NCBI GenBank assembly: GCA_964519955.1
Contig: CAZFLM010000004.1
Span: forward strand, 92,274 to 156,273
DNA from: CAZFLM01 sp964519955
GTDB taxonomy: Bacteria; Armatimonadota; Chthonomonadetes; Chthonomonadales; CAJBBX01
Direction of reading: 5' to 3'
DNA: 64,000 nucleotides
Positions 35,501 through 44,161 of the stretch are shown in pieces (the stretch's first letter is position 1; every line of letters begins with the position of its first letter). The position numbers and the translations under genes are program-made. The notes under the pieces are model-generated. The model was not told the origin of the DNA. It saw nothing but the letters and a program-made list of their open reading frames with translations, and ran no database searches.

Positions 35501-36098
35501 ATGCTGCCGCCGTGACCGCGGCCGCCACCTTGCTCGCAGGCCACCTGCGATCGGCGAAGGCCATCGACTCCCAGCCGGCCTCGAAGGTGCCCGCAACGCG
35601 CCCCTGGCCATCGGATAGGAAGTCCAGTCGGCGTCCCGCGGCGGTCTTGACGGCCAGCCGGTAGGTCAGGGCTGGATGCGTGGTTCCGCGCCGCACCTCC
35701 ACGGCGAGCAGATTGGCGCCCTTGCGCAGCCGCCGCGTCACCGAGAGCCCGGCGACGGCGCTCTCCCCCGCCCCTGCGGTGGTGCTCGTGCCGTTCACGT
35801 AGACGACGAAGCTCCCGCGGGCGCCCACCTGCAGCGTCGCGGACGCTGGCGCTTCCGACAGCGTGAACCAGCGCCTGTAGAAGAGCGTCTGGCTCTTCGC
35901 GTCGCCTCCGGTCACCCACCGGGCGTCGGCCTGCAGCACAGCCGGACGCGACGGGGCCGCGGCGGCCCCGGGCGCACTGCGCGCCTGCGCAGCCACTCCG
36001 GACGCGCCAACCGCGTGCAGCGACGCGAGCAACGCGATAGCGGCCACAAGCTTGAGAACGGTAGTTCGCATGACAGGAAGCAACCTAAGCGCTCGCAT
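32565..36098 (-). CDS. Very large secreted GH42-like protein with carbohydrate-binding domains
   Basis: 1177 residues from ATG 36098, overlapping the upstream gene by 14 nt; ATG 36071 nine codons later is also reasonable. A signal peptide (VLKLVAAIALLASLHAVGASG) precedes an N-terminal beta-sandwich (LQVGARGSFVVYVNG) and a low-complexity S/T/P/A linker around residue 200-225. A TIM-barrel follows, with WCYFPHYAFLPKWM, YLGVHGDYGEAG (possible acid/base Glu) and FYGAPFWTEPPG (possible nucleophile Glu), as in GH42/GH14-like enzymes. A GATase-like domain (RILVLWEGVIYEAETLAKLR) comes next, and the C-terminus is a CBM-like sandwich (TAGSYRVFVRCVRRG). A beta-galactosidase-like role is inference. Confidence 0.75.
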   Translation of the reverse strand: MRALRLLPVMRTTVLKLVAAIALLASLHAVGASGVAAQARSAPGAAAAPSRPAVLQADARWVTGGDAKSQTLFYRRWFTLSEAPASATLQVGARGSFVVYVNGTSTTAGAGESAVAGLSVTRRLRKGANLLAVEVRRGTTHPALTYRLAVKTAAGRRLDFLSDGQGRVAGTFEAGWESMAFADRRWPASKVAAAVTAAASAPRSGSGTSARPTTPTAPAVQPAAGSTVDASRIVRVWDVRATGAGGRRRAPGDRMLLSTNVASQADAETAASAGFTLLQTDSDHLAPNETSSGHWDFSAADAGRRTAVDNGFDWCYFPHYAFLPKWMRSQTDVTRLRCLEHDGTVEAYSPWDPKLLAAVGRGYERLAQQYGPGGTTRNGVAALYLGVHGDYGEAGLMMGARVADPGQAAEWKARFGDLHDHLGWWCGDKLARAAFRDAMVAKYADLDVLNAAWRTTFAKTSDVTYPLSVSDGSRRRWLDFVHWYLDSVGSVTDGVCAAARKAFPSTLLMVPAGFADENPRGGNDNSLIPKIAAKHDVDVRSTHGGFKPFAENEATMLARLACASEFYGAPFWTEPPGRITKEQQVERIFAAASHGCAGYFDWADNIRDTRDVYYKYGKYLRVEKPVADVAMLFPTTTHLLRANEAYPPVLQRGCADIRDVLDYRIVDERMVQDGALDRFRILVLWEGVIYEAETLAKLRDWVRAGGVLVAYDFGKFETVEGDQSAFKDLFGYAGSLAPTTPTRRFLAAMREGVPAKYRIDVATTEGQTFIAGDWHGAEAIGTASGRWTGALADMYLPVDPKKACSLTIRASIPIEAASRARDVLVNGQKVGEMTGSAEPYFTYHVPAAALNGRDVAIVSIRCEPWVPADLIKGSQDRRSLGVFVNYVQVEAGQVQPAIADPGAPRGRIETTIDLKRLRSEWARPVGRGWTVYYPARRSQLPGYLEVIRYLTYHLSDLDATKQDAIPIDDSWDGVYATLFADKALYYNPGSEPVTRTVALTPEQFAGHSDVRTPADFTYTLNLEANSIGAAYFTQQPAEMLLQCEKFTDLGALKPSSGADLSPGQGLTHVLVPTTGSISTRFECETAGSYRVFVRCVRRGAPATAEVLVDGAPVRGASVPSALGSATFCPGSVTLTKGVHTLTLKPLRGQDVRADFVVLTTDTNVAGYRFGVKAAVRR

Positions 36099-36681
36099 AG
36101 CGGCCCGGCCAGGCGCTCAGAATGTCCTTCGGACCCGGATAGAGCGTCACGCCGATGACGTGGATGGGGTTGAACAGGATCGCGCCGCCCGCCCTTCTGC
36201 GCACGTGCAGGAACGGCACTCCCTGGGACTGGTGCACGAGCAGCGTCCGGTCCAGAGGAGTCGACGGGTGCAGCTCGACGCGGTTCGCTGTGTAGATGCC
36301 CTTGCCATAGGGCAGTCGGATCTCGGAGAATGTCTCGATCTCGCGCCCGGCATCGGCCTCCTCGGGAGCAAGCGAGGCGTAGTTCTCGGGCCGGAACCGC
36401 TCGATCACCTCGTTCCCGCTGACCTCCACCGAGTCGATCAGCGGCCAGCCGAAGGACCAACCTGGGTTCTCGGCCATGATGAAGTCGACACGGAGCACGT
36501 GGGCGGTCGGATACACGGACAGCGCGTGCTCGCGACTGATCTGGATCTGCGGCTGAGTGAACAGCCGCTCCGGCTGGACCTGGTCGACGACGAACTGGGC
36601 CTGCCCAGGATCGTCCACGGCGAAGCGGACGGCCTGTCCGTCCGAGAGATGAATGTGGAACTCGAGCGGCGGCCTACTCAT
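36085..36681 (-). CDS. Protein of unknown function
   Basis: 198 residues from ATG 36681, with AGGAGGG 8 nt upstream. It is soluble, with alternating strands: PPLEFHIHLSDGQAVRFAV, SVYPTAHVLRVDFIM, FSEIRLPYGKGIYTANRVEL and VPFLHVRRRAGGAILFNPIH. There is no signal peptide, membrane helix or cysteine motif. I do not recognise a family. It overlaps the large secreted GH42-like gene by 14 nt, so the two are translationally coupled, but the sequence gives no hint of a joint function. Confidence 0.7.
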   Translation of the reverse strand: MSRPPLEFHIHLSDGQAVRFAVDDPGQAQFVVDQVQPERLFTQPQIQISREHALSVYPTAHVLRVDFIMAENPGWSFGWPLIDSVEVSGNEVIERFRPENYASLAPEEADAGREIETFSEIRLPYGKGIYTANRVELHPSTPLDRTLLVHQSQGVPFLHVRRRAGGAILFNPIHVIGVTLYPGPKDILSAWPGRYASA

Positions 36682-36778
36682 GTGAGGAACCCTCCTGCAC
36701 GGGCCATTGGGGGTGGTTGGGCTACAGCGCTGCGGACAGCCCATCATAGTCGCCGCGCCGGGGGTCTGTCAAGACGAC

Positions 36779-36810
36779 GCGGCCCTCCCGCCCGAAGGAG
36801 GGAGGGCCGC
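36779..36810 (-). terminator. Hairpin terminator after subtilase gene
   Basis: GCGGCCCTCCC and GGGAGGGCCGC form an 11-bp perfect stem with a 10-nt loop, 30 nt after the subtilase stop on the minus strand. It precedes the next minus-strand gene (start 36681). Confidence 0.8.
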
Positions 36811-36839
36811 ACCAGGCCGCGACGCAGATCGGCCGACGC

Positions 36840-39782
36840 CTACGGTGTGACCGTGATCGTCGAGGTCGCCTGGCACCCGCTGTAGGCTGCGTCCCCGTCG
36901 AACCGGGCTGTCAACGTATGCGCGCCGGTCGATAGCCCCTGGGGGATCGTGTAGTCCAGCACCGAGCCGCCGTCCACATTGCCGACCACCGTCGCGATCG
37001 CCGAGCCGTCCAGCAGGAACACGACAGTCTTGCCCGGCACATTCCTCCAATCGCTCGTGCGCCACAACCACGCCCAGGTGTGGAACACCGCGCCACGCGC
37101 GACGGTGCCGCCGCCCACCCAGAGGAACGTCTGTCCCAGCCCGCTAACCGTCAGCGTGCCGGATCCAGCCGACGAAGCGTACGAGCCATCGCCCGCGAAC
37201 TCCACCACGACCGGGTACGTCCCGGCGGCGACCGGTGCGGCCAGTGTCACGCGGGCGAAGCCGTCGGTCCCGGTCGTGCCGCTGCCTGCCGCCACTCCGT
37301 TGACCCGGAACGTCAGTGCCATGCCTGGCACCGAAGTGCTCCCGCCGGTCGTGACGAGCCGAGCAGCCAGCGTGACGTCCTGACCGGCGCCGGCCGTCGC
37401 GGGCTGCACCCAGATCCATGTGCCAGTCGACGACGTCACCGTCAGCGTCGCCGTCGCGCTGGAGCCCAGGTACGATGCATTGCCGGCGAACTCCGCCTTG
37501 AGCGCATGGCTCCCCACGGCCATCGATGTCGGGATCGTGTACTCCAGCAGTGCGCCGCCGCCGCTGTTGGCCACAATGGTCGACACCGCGGAGCCGTCGA
37601 TGCTGAACGTGATCGGCACCGAAGGCAGGTCCTTCCAGTCCGACGTCCGCCAGATCCACGACCACACGTGCGTCTGCTGGCCCAATCCGACCGTCGTCGA
37701 GCCCAACCACATGAACGTGGGCGTCCTGTCTGCCGCCACGGTCAGAGTTGCGGAGGCGGACGAGTCGTTGAAGGCGCCCTGCCCGGTGTAGTAGACCCCG
37801 ATCGTGTGGTCGCCGATGGTTGCGTCTGCCGGAATGGTGTACTGGATGCTGGCCGAGCCCGACGCGTCTGTCAGCGCCGGCCCCAGCGTGTGCCCGTCGA
37901 CCTCGAAGTCGAGCACACAGTCCTCGAGGCCGGCCGCCGTGTCGGCCCGCCTGAGCACTGCCGAGAGCGTCACGGTCTCACCCGGAGCGCCCACCACGCT
38001 CGACGCGCTCAGCGTCGTATTCACCGCGCCGATGTTGAAGTCGATGCCCGGCATGTCGCATCCGGCCGAAACCGCAACGGGCTCGACCTTCAGGCTCTCT
38101 CCGAAGTACGTCGCTGTCACCTTGTAGCTGCCTGCGGGCATGTTCGGCAGACGGTACCCGCCATCGGCCCGAGTGGATGCCGTCCACGACTGAACCGAAC
38201 TCGTAGGACGAGCCACCACGGTAGCGTTCTGCACCACAGTGCCCTTGTACCGCACCTGGCCGGTCACCGAGCCCACCGTGTCGCCGCGCGGGTTGGGGTT
38301 GCTTCCGAGGTTAAGCGTGCCGTAGGGGCTGATCAGGCCGTAGCCGAAGTACGGATCCCAGCCGCCGGCGCCATCGGCGCCCTGTTGGATGGCCTGCCAG
38401 ATCCGGAGTGGCGCGTTGGGCGTGCTCTGGGTGATGCCGTTCCGGCCCGCGTAGAGCGCAGCGAGGCCGGCTACCTCGGGCGCCGCCATCGAGGTGCCCA
38501 TCAGGTAGTCGTAGTACATCGCCGCGCCGTACACGTTGGGGTCGTTGAGCGGAACGTAGTAGGTCGGCATCGTGCTGTAGACGCCGAGCAGCCACATGAT
38601 GTCGTAGTCGAAGTCGCCGCCCGGCGCCGTGATGCCCACCGGGTCGCCGTAGTTGGAGTAGCTAGCCAGCGTCAGACGAGAGCATGCCGACACCGCGAGG
38701 ACGCGGCTCATGCTGGCAGGGTAGTTGAACTGGTAGTTGTTGCCGTCATTTCCCACGGCCGCGATCACCAGAGCGCCCTTGCGCCACGCGTAGTTCACCG
38801 CGTCCTGCTCCGCCTGGCTGTACTGGTAGCTGCCCAGCGAGAGGTTGCAGATGAGCGCGCCATGGTCGGCCGCGTAGACGATCCCCTGCGCGATGTCGGT
38901 GTCTGTCCCGTTGCCCGCCGAGTCGATCACCCGGATGGACAAGACGTTCGCGTTGTAGCCGAGGCCCAGGGTCCCCGTCGAGTTGTTCGTTGCCGCCGCG
39001 GCGATGCCGGCGACGTGAGTGCCGTGGCCGTACACGTCCCAGGCCTCGGGCGTCACCACGCCATTCGAGATGCTCGCGTCGAGGTCGCGCAGGAGCTGCC
39101 CGCCGTGGGCCACGTCGCTCGCCGTGCCTCCCACGTTGATGAAGTCCGGGTGATCGTAGTCGATGCCCGTGTCGAGGACGGCGATCGTCACGGCGTCGGC
39201 CCCCTTGCCGGACGCATCGTAGTAGCGGCCCGGCCAAATGCTCCATCCCGCCGCGGCATCCACCATGTGCAGGTCCCACTTGTACCAGGTCGCCACGTCC
39301 GGATCGGAGGAGATGTTCGTGTCGAGGTCGCTGTAGGCGGGGTCGTTCGGGTCGGCGATCAGCGGGTACCGCAACTTGCGGGTCGACGCCCACAGCACGC
39401 TGGGGTTGGTCCGATACGCCCTGGCCGCACCTGCCGATGGCAGCTTCACGACCTCGATGCCGAGCTGCGGAATCCGCTGGATCACACGCGCGCCCACGGA
39501 GGCGTGAAGCGTCGCGACCTTCGCCGCAGCGACGCCGGGCTTCCGGCGCACGACGAGCTGATCGGCGATCTCCTGCGGACGCGCTTCGACGAGATGCAGC
39601 ATGTGCGACACCGCCCGACCGCGCGGCGTGCCCATCATCACCCCGAGGTAGTCGGCAGAGAGCAGGACCGCGTTCGAGGCAGATGATCTTGACGGAGGTC
39701 TCAGCCTCTGCGCGCTCGCTGCGGTGCCGGCGCAGAGCAAGAGGACGGCGAATAGGAGTGCCGCGGTTCTGGTTCCGTGCAT
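36840..39782 (-). CDS. Secreted subtilisin-like protease with Ig-like repeats
   Basis: 980 residues; AGGAGGG 7 nt before ATG 39782. A signal peptide (AALLFAVLLLCAGTAASAQ) is followed by an I9-like propeptide. The S8 domain has Asp204 in VLDTGIDYDHPDF, His253 in YGHGTHVAGIA and Ser431 in LMGTSMAAPEVAGLAALYAG, with oxyanion Asn in AAVGNDGNNYQF. From about residue 500 there is a carboxypeptidase-regulatory-like domain (VTGQVRYKGTVVQNATVVA), then four Ig-like units of about 95 residues, two of which (TFMWLGSTTVG and TFLWVGGGTVA) are close repeats with WRTSDW. The protein is likely exported and may be anchored or secreted. All catalytic residues are intact. It is followed by a hairpin. Confidence 0.95.
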   Translation of the reverse strand: MHGTRTAALLFAVLLLCAGTAASAQRLRPPSRSSASNAVLLSADYLGVMMGTPRGRAVSHMLHLVEARPQEIADQLVVRRKPGVAAAKVATLHASVGARVIQRIPQLGIEVVKLPSAGAARAYRTNPSVLWASTRKLRYPLIADPNDPAYSDLDTNISSDPDVATWYKWDLHMVDAAAGWSIWPGRYYDASGKGADAVTIAVLDTGIDYDHPDFINVGGTASDVAHGGQLLRDLDASISNGVVTPEAWDVYGHGTHVAGIAAAATNNSTGTLGLGYNANVLSIRVIDSAGNGTDTDIAQGIVYAADHGALICNLSLGSYQYSQAEQDAVNYAWRKGALVIAAVGNDGNNYQFNYPASMSRVLAVSACSRLTLASYSNYGDPVGITAPGGDFDYDIMWLLGVYSTMPTYYVPLNDPNVYGAAMYYDYLMGTSMAAPEVAGLAALYAGRNGITQSTPNAPLRIWQAIQQGADGAGGWDPYFGYGLISPYGTLNLGSNPNPRGDTVGSVTGQVRYKGTVVQNATVVARPTSSVQSWTASTRADGGYRLPNMPAGSYKVTATYFGESLKVEPVAVSAGCDMPGIDFNIGAVNTTLSASSVVGAPGETVTLSAVLRRADTAAGLEDCVLDFEVDGHTLGPALTDASGSASIQYTIPADATIGDHTIGVYYTGQGAFNDSSASATLTVAADRTPTFMWLGSTTVGLGQQTHVWSWIWRTSDWKDLPSVPITFSIDGSAVSTIVANSGGGALLEYTIPTSMAVGSHALKAEFAGNASYLGSSATATLTVTSSTGTWIWVQPATAGAGQDVTLAARLVTTGGSTSVPGMALTFRVNGVAAGSGTTGTDGFARVTLAAPVAAGTYPVVVEFAGDGSYASSAGSGTLTVSGLGQTFLWVGGGTVARGAVFHTWAWLWRTSDWRNVPGKTVVFLLDGSAIATVVGNVDGGSVLDYTIPQGLSTGAHTLTARFDGDAAYSGCQATSTITVTP

Positions 39783-40276
39783 GTTCTCACCCTCCTGGGT
39801 AGAGAGAGGCCCCGGCCCGCCGCGGAGCTGCCCGTGACGCGCCTACATGACTGTCGAAACCTGATTGCTGCGCCGATCGCTGCGTGCGGCTCGGGCAGTT
39901 GGTGTGCTAGGCGGATATCATCTGGAGGCAGCGGCAAGGGGTGGTTCTGCATGGCGGCGGTCGCCTGGACCAGTGCCGGCGCTGCCCAACTCCGATGGGC
40001 AGACGACCGTGTCTCGGCTCAAGGATGCGGGGCGCCCGCTGACAGGGCCGTGCAGGACCGCCGCCTACAGCGGCTATGACGGATGCCGAGGCGCGAATGT
40101 TCCGTGCCAACCTGGAAGGATGGCCTGCTGAGATGGCCGTGAGCCTGCCCTGCGCTTGCCGAAGCGTGCCCGCCAAGCCGCGCTGGGCGATGGCCCGCGC
40201 TAGCCTGGATCATGCACGAGTGCAGTGGTGGGATGGGCCTCCGTGCCCGTCCGGTACGACTCATGAATAGGTCAGG
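39783..40276. other. Intergenic region, about 490 nt
   Basis: Between the subtilase start and the end of the TAT-type dehydrogenase. It should hold the subtilase promoter. A weak hairpin (CTGCCC/GGGCAG, 39982-40003) is visible. Short frames here, including one at 40076-40270, show no family features or ribosome sites. Confidence 0.5.
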
Positions 40277-41572
40277 CTAGTCGAGCGACCAGGGCTTCCG
40301 GTAGGCGTAGTGCAGGAGGCCGTTGGCGCGCGACGGACTGACGATGCGCTCACGGTCCGCATCCCAATCGACCCGCGCCCGAGCGGCAAGCGCTATGTTG
40401 GCCAGATGCGCGAACACGGTCGATCGGTGCCCCTCTTCCACGTCGCAGTTCGGCATGGCGCGCGACATCACACAGTCGATAAAGTTCCGCATGTGCGCCA
40501 CGTCCAGATCGCCGTCGCCGCACTTGCCGGTCTGTGCGTCCATTCGAGGGCCCGGCGTCTGGAACTGCCCGCCGCTCTCCGGCACGATCTCGTAGCCGTC
40601 CGAGCCAGCGTACAGACAGCCCTTGGCCCCGCGAACCTCGATCTCGCCGCGCTTCATCGCGGGCACGCTGGACGCCTCGTACTGGCCGAACGTCAGCAGC
40701 ATGCCGGATGCGAACTCGAACACCGCCTCCATCGTGTCCGGGATGTCCCGCGTGTCGTCGACCGCGTAGCGCCCGCCGAGCGACACGACGCTGGCCGGCG
40801 CCTTCTCGCCCAGCATCCAGCGCAGCACATCGAAGTAATGCACGCCCCAGTTGCCCACCTGCGACGAGTAGGCCTTCCACCAGCGGAACTTGTACGGCGC
40901 GATGTTGGGATTGAAGGCCCGCCGCGCCGCCGGCCCCAGCCACGTGTCCCAGTCGAGCCCCGGCGGCGGCGGGCCGTCTGGCGCCTTGCCGATCCCCGCC
41001 GGCCACATGTTGTTCAGCCGATAGCAGCGGGCCACGGTCACCTTGCCGATGCCCCCGCCGCGGATCGTCTCGCCCAGGCGCGCGTACATGCCGGAGGATC
41101 GCCTCTGCAGCCCGACCTGAACCACGCGGTTGTGACGGCGCGCGGCCTCCACCATCTTGCGCCCCTCCACGATGGTCAGCGAGAGCGGCTTCTCCACGTA
41201 CACGTCCTTGCCGGCACTGCACGCGTCGATGGTCTGCAGCGCGTGCCAGTGGTCCGGAGTGGCCACGACGACCGCATCGATGTCCTTCGCCTCCACCATT
41301 CTGCGGTAGTCCGCGAACCGGGCGGCCCCGTCGCCGACGCGCGCAGCCTGCGCTTCGAGGTGCGGGGCATACACGTCGCAGAGCGCCACCACCTGGGCGT
41401 CGGGGCACTTCAGCAGCGCCGAGATCAACTGGCTCCCACGGTTGCCGGTCCCGATAACGCCGACGCGTACCCGCTCCCCTGCGCCCAGGGCTCGTGCGGC
41501 GGGTAGCGCTCCCGCCAGCGCCGCTGCGGCGCCCGCCACCGCCATCTCCCTGCGGCTCACCTGTCCTGACAC
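40277..41572 (-). CDS. Gfo/Idh/MocA family oxidoreductase with TAT signal
   Basis: 431 residues from the GTG at 41572, which has GGAGG 6 nt upstream and leaves a normal TAT signal: SRREMAVAGAAAALAGALPA. A longer frame from 41644 has no ribosome site. The dinucleotide motif is VRVGVIGTGNRGSQLI and the catalytic motif VYVEKPLSLTIVEGRKMV. The C-terminal domain has WDTWLGPAARRAFNP and YKFRWWKAYSSQVGNWGVHY, which is typical of the exported armatimonad/planctomycete members of the family. It probably binds its cofactor before export. Substrate unknown. It is divergent from the bd-type oxidase genes, with an inverted repeat in between. Confidence 0.92.
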   Translation of the reverse strand: MSGQVSRREMAVAGAAAALAGALPAARALGAGERVRVGVIGTGNRGSQLISALLKCPDAQVVALCDVYAPHLEAQAARVGDGAARFADYRRMVEAKDIDAVVVATPDHWHALQTIDACSAGKDVYVEKPLSLTIVEGRKMVEAARRHNRVVQVGLQRRSSGMYARLGETIRGGGIGKVTVARCYRLNNMWPAGIGKAPDGPPPPGLDWDTWLGPAARRAFNPNIAPYKFRWWKAYSSQVGNWGVHYFDVLRWMLGEKAPASVVSLGGRYAVDDTRDIPDTMEAVFEFASGMLLTFGQYEASSVPAMKRGEIEVRGAKGCLYAGSDGYEIVPESGGQFQTPGPRMDAQTGKCGDGDLDVAHMRNFIDCVMSRAMPNCDVEEGHRSTVFAHLANIALAARARVDWDADRERIVSPSRANGLLHYAYRKPWSLD

Positions 41573-41681
41573 GGCCGTCCTCCTCGCATCGCGATACGGC
41601 TCCCCATTCCCCGCGCTGCGCCCGGCATCCTGCTCCTCCGTCACTTGTCTGCGCGTTCTGCCTTAAGCGGAAGGTATCCAG

Positions 41682-41704
41682 GCTAACCATGTCGAATGGT
41701 CAGC
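41682..41704. promoter_or_regulatory. Inverted repeat, candidate operator
   Basis: GCTAACCAT, a 5-nt spacer GTCGA and ATGGTCAGC form an almost perfect dyad (8 of 9 positions). It lies 41 nt before the oxidase ATG at 41745, in the divergent region, a plausible position for a regulator. Confidence 0.5.
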
Positions 41705-41744
41705 GATAGCCCCCGCATTACCTGTTGCGAAGGAGCGCGCGCCC

Positions 41745-43070
41745 ATGAACTTTCCGATGTGGGATGTGCCGATGCTCGGTGGCGGCATGCTCATCGGCAT
41801 CATCGCGATCGTGCATGTCTTCGTCTCGCATTTCGCGATTGGCGGAGGCCTGTACCTGGTTCTCACCGAACGCAAGGCGAGACAGGAGAACGACGACGCC
41901 CTGCTGCGGTTCACACGGCAGCACAGCACGTTCTTCATCCTCGTCATCCTCGTGTTCGGCGCCGTAACCGGGGCCGGCATCTGGTGGACGATCGGCCTAG
42001 TGCACCCCACCGCCACTTCGTCGCTCATTCACACCTTCGTCTGGGTGTGGGCGATCGAGTGGGTCTTCTTCCTCGTCGAGCTGTTGGCGGCGTTCGTGTA
42101 CTACTACGGCTGGGACAAGATGGACCCGGCGACACACCTGAAGGTGGGCTGGATCTACGTGGCGGGGGCGTGGCTCAGCCTGCTGATGATCAACGGCATC
42201 CTCACCTTCATGCTGACGTCGGGCAAGTGGACCGAGACGCACTCGGTATTCGACGCATGGTTCAACCCGACGATGCTCCCGTCGCTGGTGATGCGGACCG
42301 CGGTGTGCGTGGCCCTGGCCGGGCTCTACGCGCTCATCACGGCATCGCTGCTGAGCGACGCGCGCCTCAAGGACAAGGCGGTCAAGTACTCCGCCAAGTG
42401 GGTGCTCGCCGGCTGCGCCGTCATTCCCATCGGCGGGCTCTGGTACGCGGCCATGCTCCCCGCGGCGTCGCGTGAGCTGACGATGGGCGGCGCCCCGGTG
42501 GTCAGCATCTTCACCCTCGCCGGGGTTGCGTTCAGCGTCATGGTGGTCGGCGCAACGCTCTTCGGGCCATACCTCCTGCCGCGCCAGTTCCACATCACGT
42601 CCGCGATCGTGCTGGCGGTCTTCGGGCTCCTGGCCACGGGCATGACCGAGATGGTGCGCGAGGCGGTCCGCAAGCCGTACGTCATCGGCGACTACATGTA
42701 TTCCAACGCCATCTTGAAGCACCAGATACCGGACATCACTCAGGCAGGCATCCTGCAGTCCGCCAAGTGGAGCCTCATCACGCCGGAGGAGCGATCGAAC
42801 CCGCTCAAGGTTGGCGAGAGGGTCTTCCAGCTCGAGTGTCAGTCATGCCACACCGTCGAGGGCTTCAACGGCATCAAGTTCGCGGTCAACGGGTGGAACC
42901 GGCAGTTCCTGGATACCCAGCTTCAGAACCTGAACACCCTCAAGCCGTTCATGCCGCCGTTCGCGGGCACCGATGAGGAGCGTGCGGCACTCGTCGAGTG
43001 GCTCATGAGCCTGAACCAGCAACCGAGCCCGGTCGCGCTCGCAACCACTACCACGGAGGGAGGACGCTGA
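41745..43070 (+). CDS. Cytochrome bd-type oxidase subunit I with C-terminal heme-c domain
   Basis: 441 residues, with AAGGAG 9 nt upstream. The N-terminal part has eight or nine transmembrane helices; HVFVSHFAIGGGLYLVLTER fits the first helices of CydA, with the His equivalent to the heme b axial ligand. FFILVILVFGAVTGAGIWWT and WVFFLVELLAAFVYYY are further helices. The C-terminal domain has a heme-c site CQSCH (residues 365-369) with a likely Met ligand in PFMPPFAG, a fusion not found in E. coli CydA. Such fused subunits occur in the OR-C type of bd-like oxidases. The next gene starts within its stop (TGATG). A terminal oxidase taking electrons from cytochrome c or quinol is inferred. Confidence 0.85.
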   Translation: MNFPMWDVPMLGGGMLIGIIAIVHVFVSHFAIGGGLYLVLTERKARQENDDALLRFTRQHSTFFILVILVFGAVTGAGIWWTIGLVHPTATSSLIHTFVWVWAIEWVFFLVELLAAFVYYYGWDKMDPATHLKVGWIYVAGAWLSLLMINGILTFMLTSGKWTETHSVFDAWFNPTMLPSLVMRTAVCVALAGLYALITASLLSDARLKDKAVKYSAKWVLAGCAVIPIGGLWYAAMLPAASRELTMGGAPVVSIFTLAGVAFSVMVVGATLFGPYLLPRQFHITSAIVLAVFGLLATGMTEMVREAVRKPYVIGDYMYSNAILKHQIPDITQAGILQSAKWSLITPEERSNPLKVGERVFQLECQSCHTVEGFNGIKFAVNGWNRQFLDTQLQNLNTLKPFMPPFAGTDEERAALVEWLMSLNQQPSPVALATTTTEGGR

Positions 43071-44161
43071 TGCCACCCGTCATTCCATCGCCCGACCCCG
43101 GCGGACTGCCCGCTCCCCCGGTGCTGATCGTCTTCCTGATGCTGCTGACGTTCACGCTGCACCTGCTCGCGATGAACTTCCTCGTGGGCGGCTCGCTCAT
43201 GCAGTTCCTGGCGCTGCGGCGCGCGAAGGACGATCCGTTCTTCGGCGACTTGGCCAAGAAGATTGGCGCCGCCCTGCCGGTCACAATGTCGCTCACGATC
43301 ACCCTGGGTGTCGCGCCGCTGCTGTTCGTCCAGTTGCTCTACGGCCAGGCGTTCTACACCTCGACCGTGCTGATGGCATGGCCCTGGCTGTCCATCATCG
43401 CCCTGCTGATGGCTGCCTACTACGGCATCTATGCGCTGCGCTTCCGGCCCGAGTGGCTCGGCGGCGGCATCAGCCTGCTCGCAGGGCTCGTGACGCTGCT
43501 CGTCCTCGCCGTCGGCGTGCTCCAGACGATGAGCGCGACGCTCGTCATGCTGCCCGGCAAGTGGGCAACCATGTACAAGCAGAGCGCTCTGGGGTTCCAC
43601 CTCAACCTCACCGACCCCACGCTCATTCCGCGCTACCTGCACTTCATGGTCGGCGGCGTGGCGATCGCGGGGATCGGCATCATCCTGCTGGCAGCCATTG
43701 CGCGCAAGACGGAGCACAAGTGGTCCGAGCGCGCCATGGCTTACGGCGCACGCTGGTTCATCTTCGGCACGATCGCCCAGGTCGTTGTCGGGATCGTCTA
43801 TCTGTTCACCTTGCCGCAACACATCCGCCAGGCGCTCCTCGGCGGCAGTTCGCTCGACACCGGGCTCCTTGCCGCCGGCATCGTTGCCGCGCTGCTGGCC
43901 ATGCCGTTCATCAAGCGGATGCCCGCGGTGGGATCGGTGCTGGCCGTCGCAGCGATCGCGATCATGTCGGTCGTCCGGCACCGGGTGAGGGACCTGACCC
44001 TGGCGCCGGACCTGAACGTGTACAGCCAGCAGGTCAACCCGCAGTGGGCTCTGTTCCTGGCGTTCGCGGTCATTCTGGTGCTGGGGCTGGCGACGGTGGC
44101 ATGGATGGTGGTGCAGTTCGCCAAGGCTCAGGCGCCGCACCACGCGAAGGAGACCAAGTGA
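43070..44161 (+). CDS. Second membrane subunit of bd-like oxidase
   Basis: 363 residues with about nine transmembrane helices, from ATG 43070 (GGAGG upstream, TGATG overlap). The first helix LTFTLHLLAMNFLVGGSLMQ aligns with the corresponding part of the first subunit (HxxxxxFxxGGxLxxxLxxRxA), so the two subunits look homologous rather than CydA plus CydB. No heme-c motif is present. Conserved histidines in YLHFMVGGVA and KTEHKWSERAMAYGARW could bind heme. It probably forms a heterodimer with the first subunit. Whether it carries heme or only supports the partner is unknown. Confidence 0.8.
   Translation: MPPVIPSPDPGGLPAPPVLIVFLMLLTFTLHLLAMNFLVGGSLMQFLALRRAKDDPFFGDLAKKIGAALPVTMSLTITLGVAPLLFVQLLYGQAFYTSTVLMAWPWLSIIALLMAAYYGIYALRFRPEWLGGGISLLAGLVTLLVLAVGVLQTMSATLVMLPGKWATMYKQSALGFHLNLTDPTLIPRYLHFMVGGVAIAGIGIILLAAIARKTEHKWSERAMAYGARWFIFGTIAQVVVGIVYLFTLPQHIRQALLGGSSLDTGLLAAGIVAALLAMPFIKRMPAVGSVLAVAAIAIMSVVRHRVRDLTLAPDLNVYSQQVNPQWALFLAFAVILVLGLATVAWMVVQFAKAQAPHHAKETK

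Noticed and set aside
37080..39686. Open frame of 868 codons antisense to the subtilase gene
   Set aside because: No recognisable domain or ribosome site; the opposite strand has all subtilisin catalytic motifs.
40076..40270. Possible 64-residue protein in the gap after the subtilase gene
   Set aside because: No ribosome site, no recognisable motif, and unlike the strongly biased composition of nearby genes.
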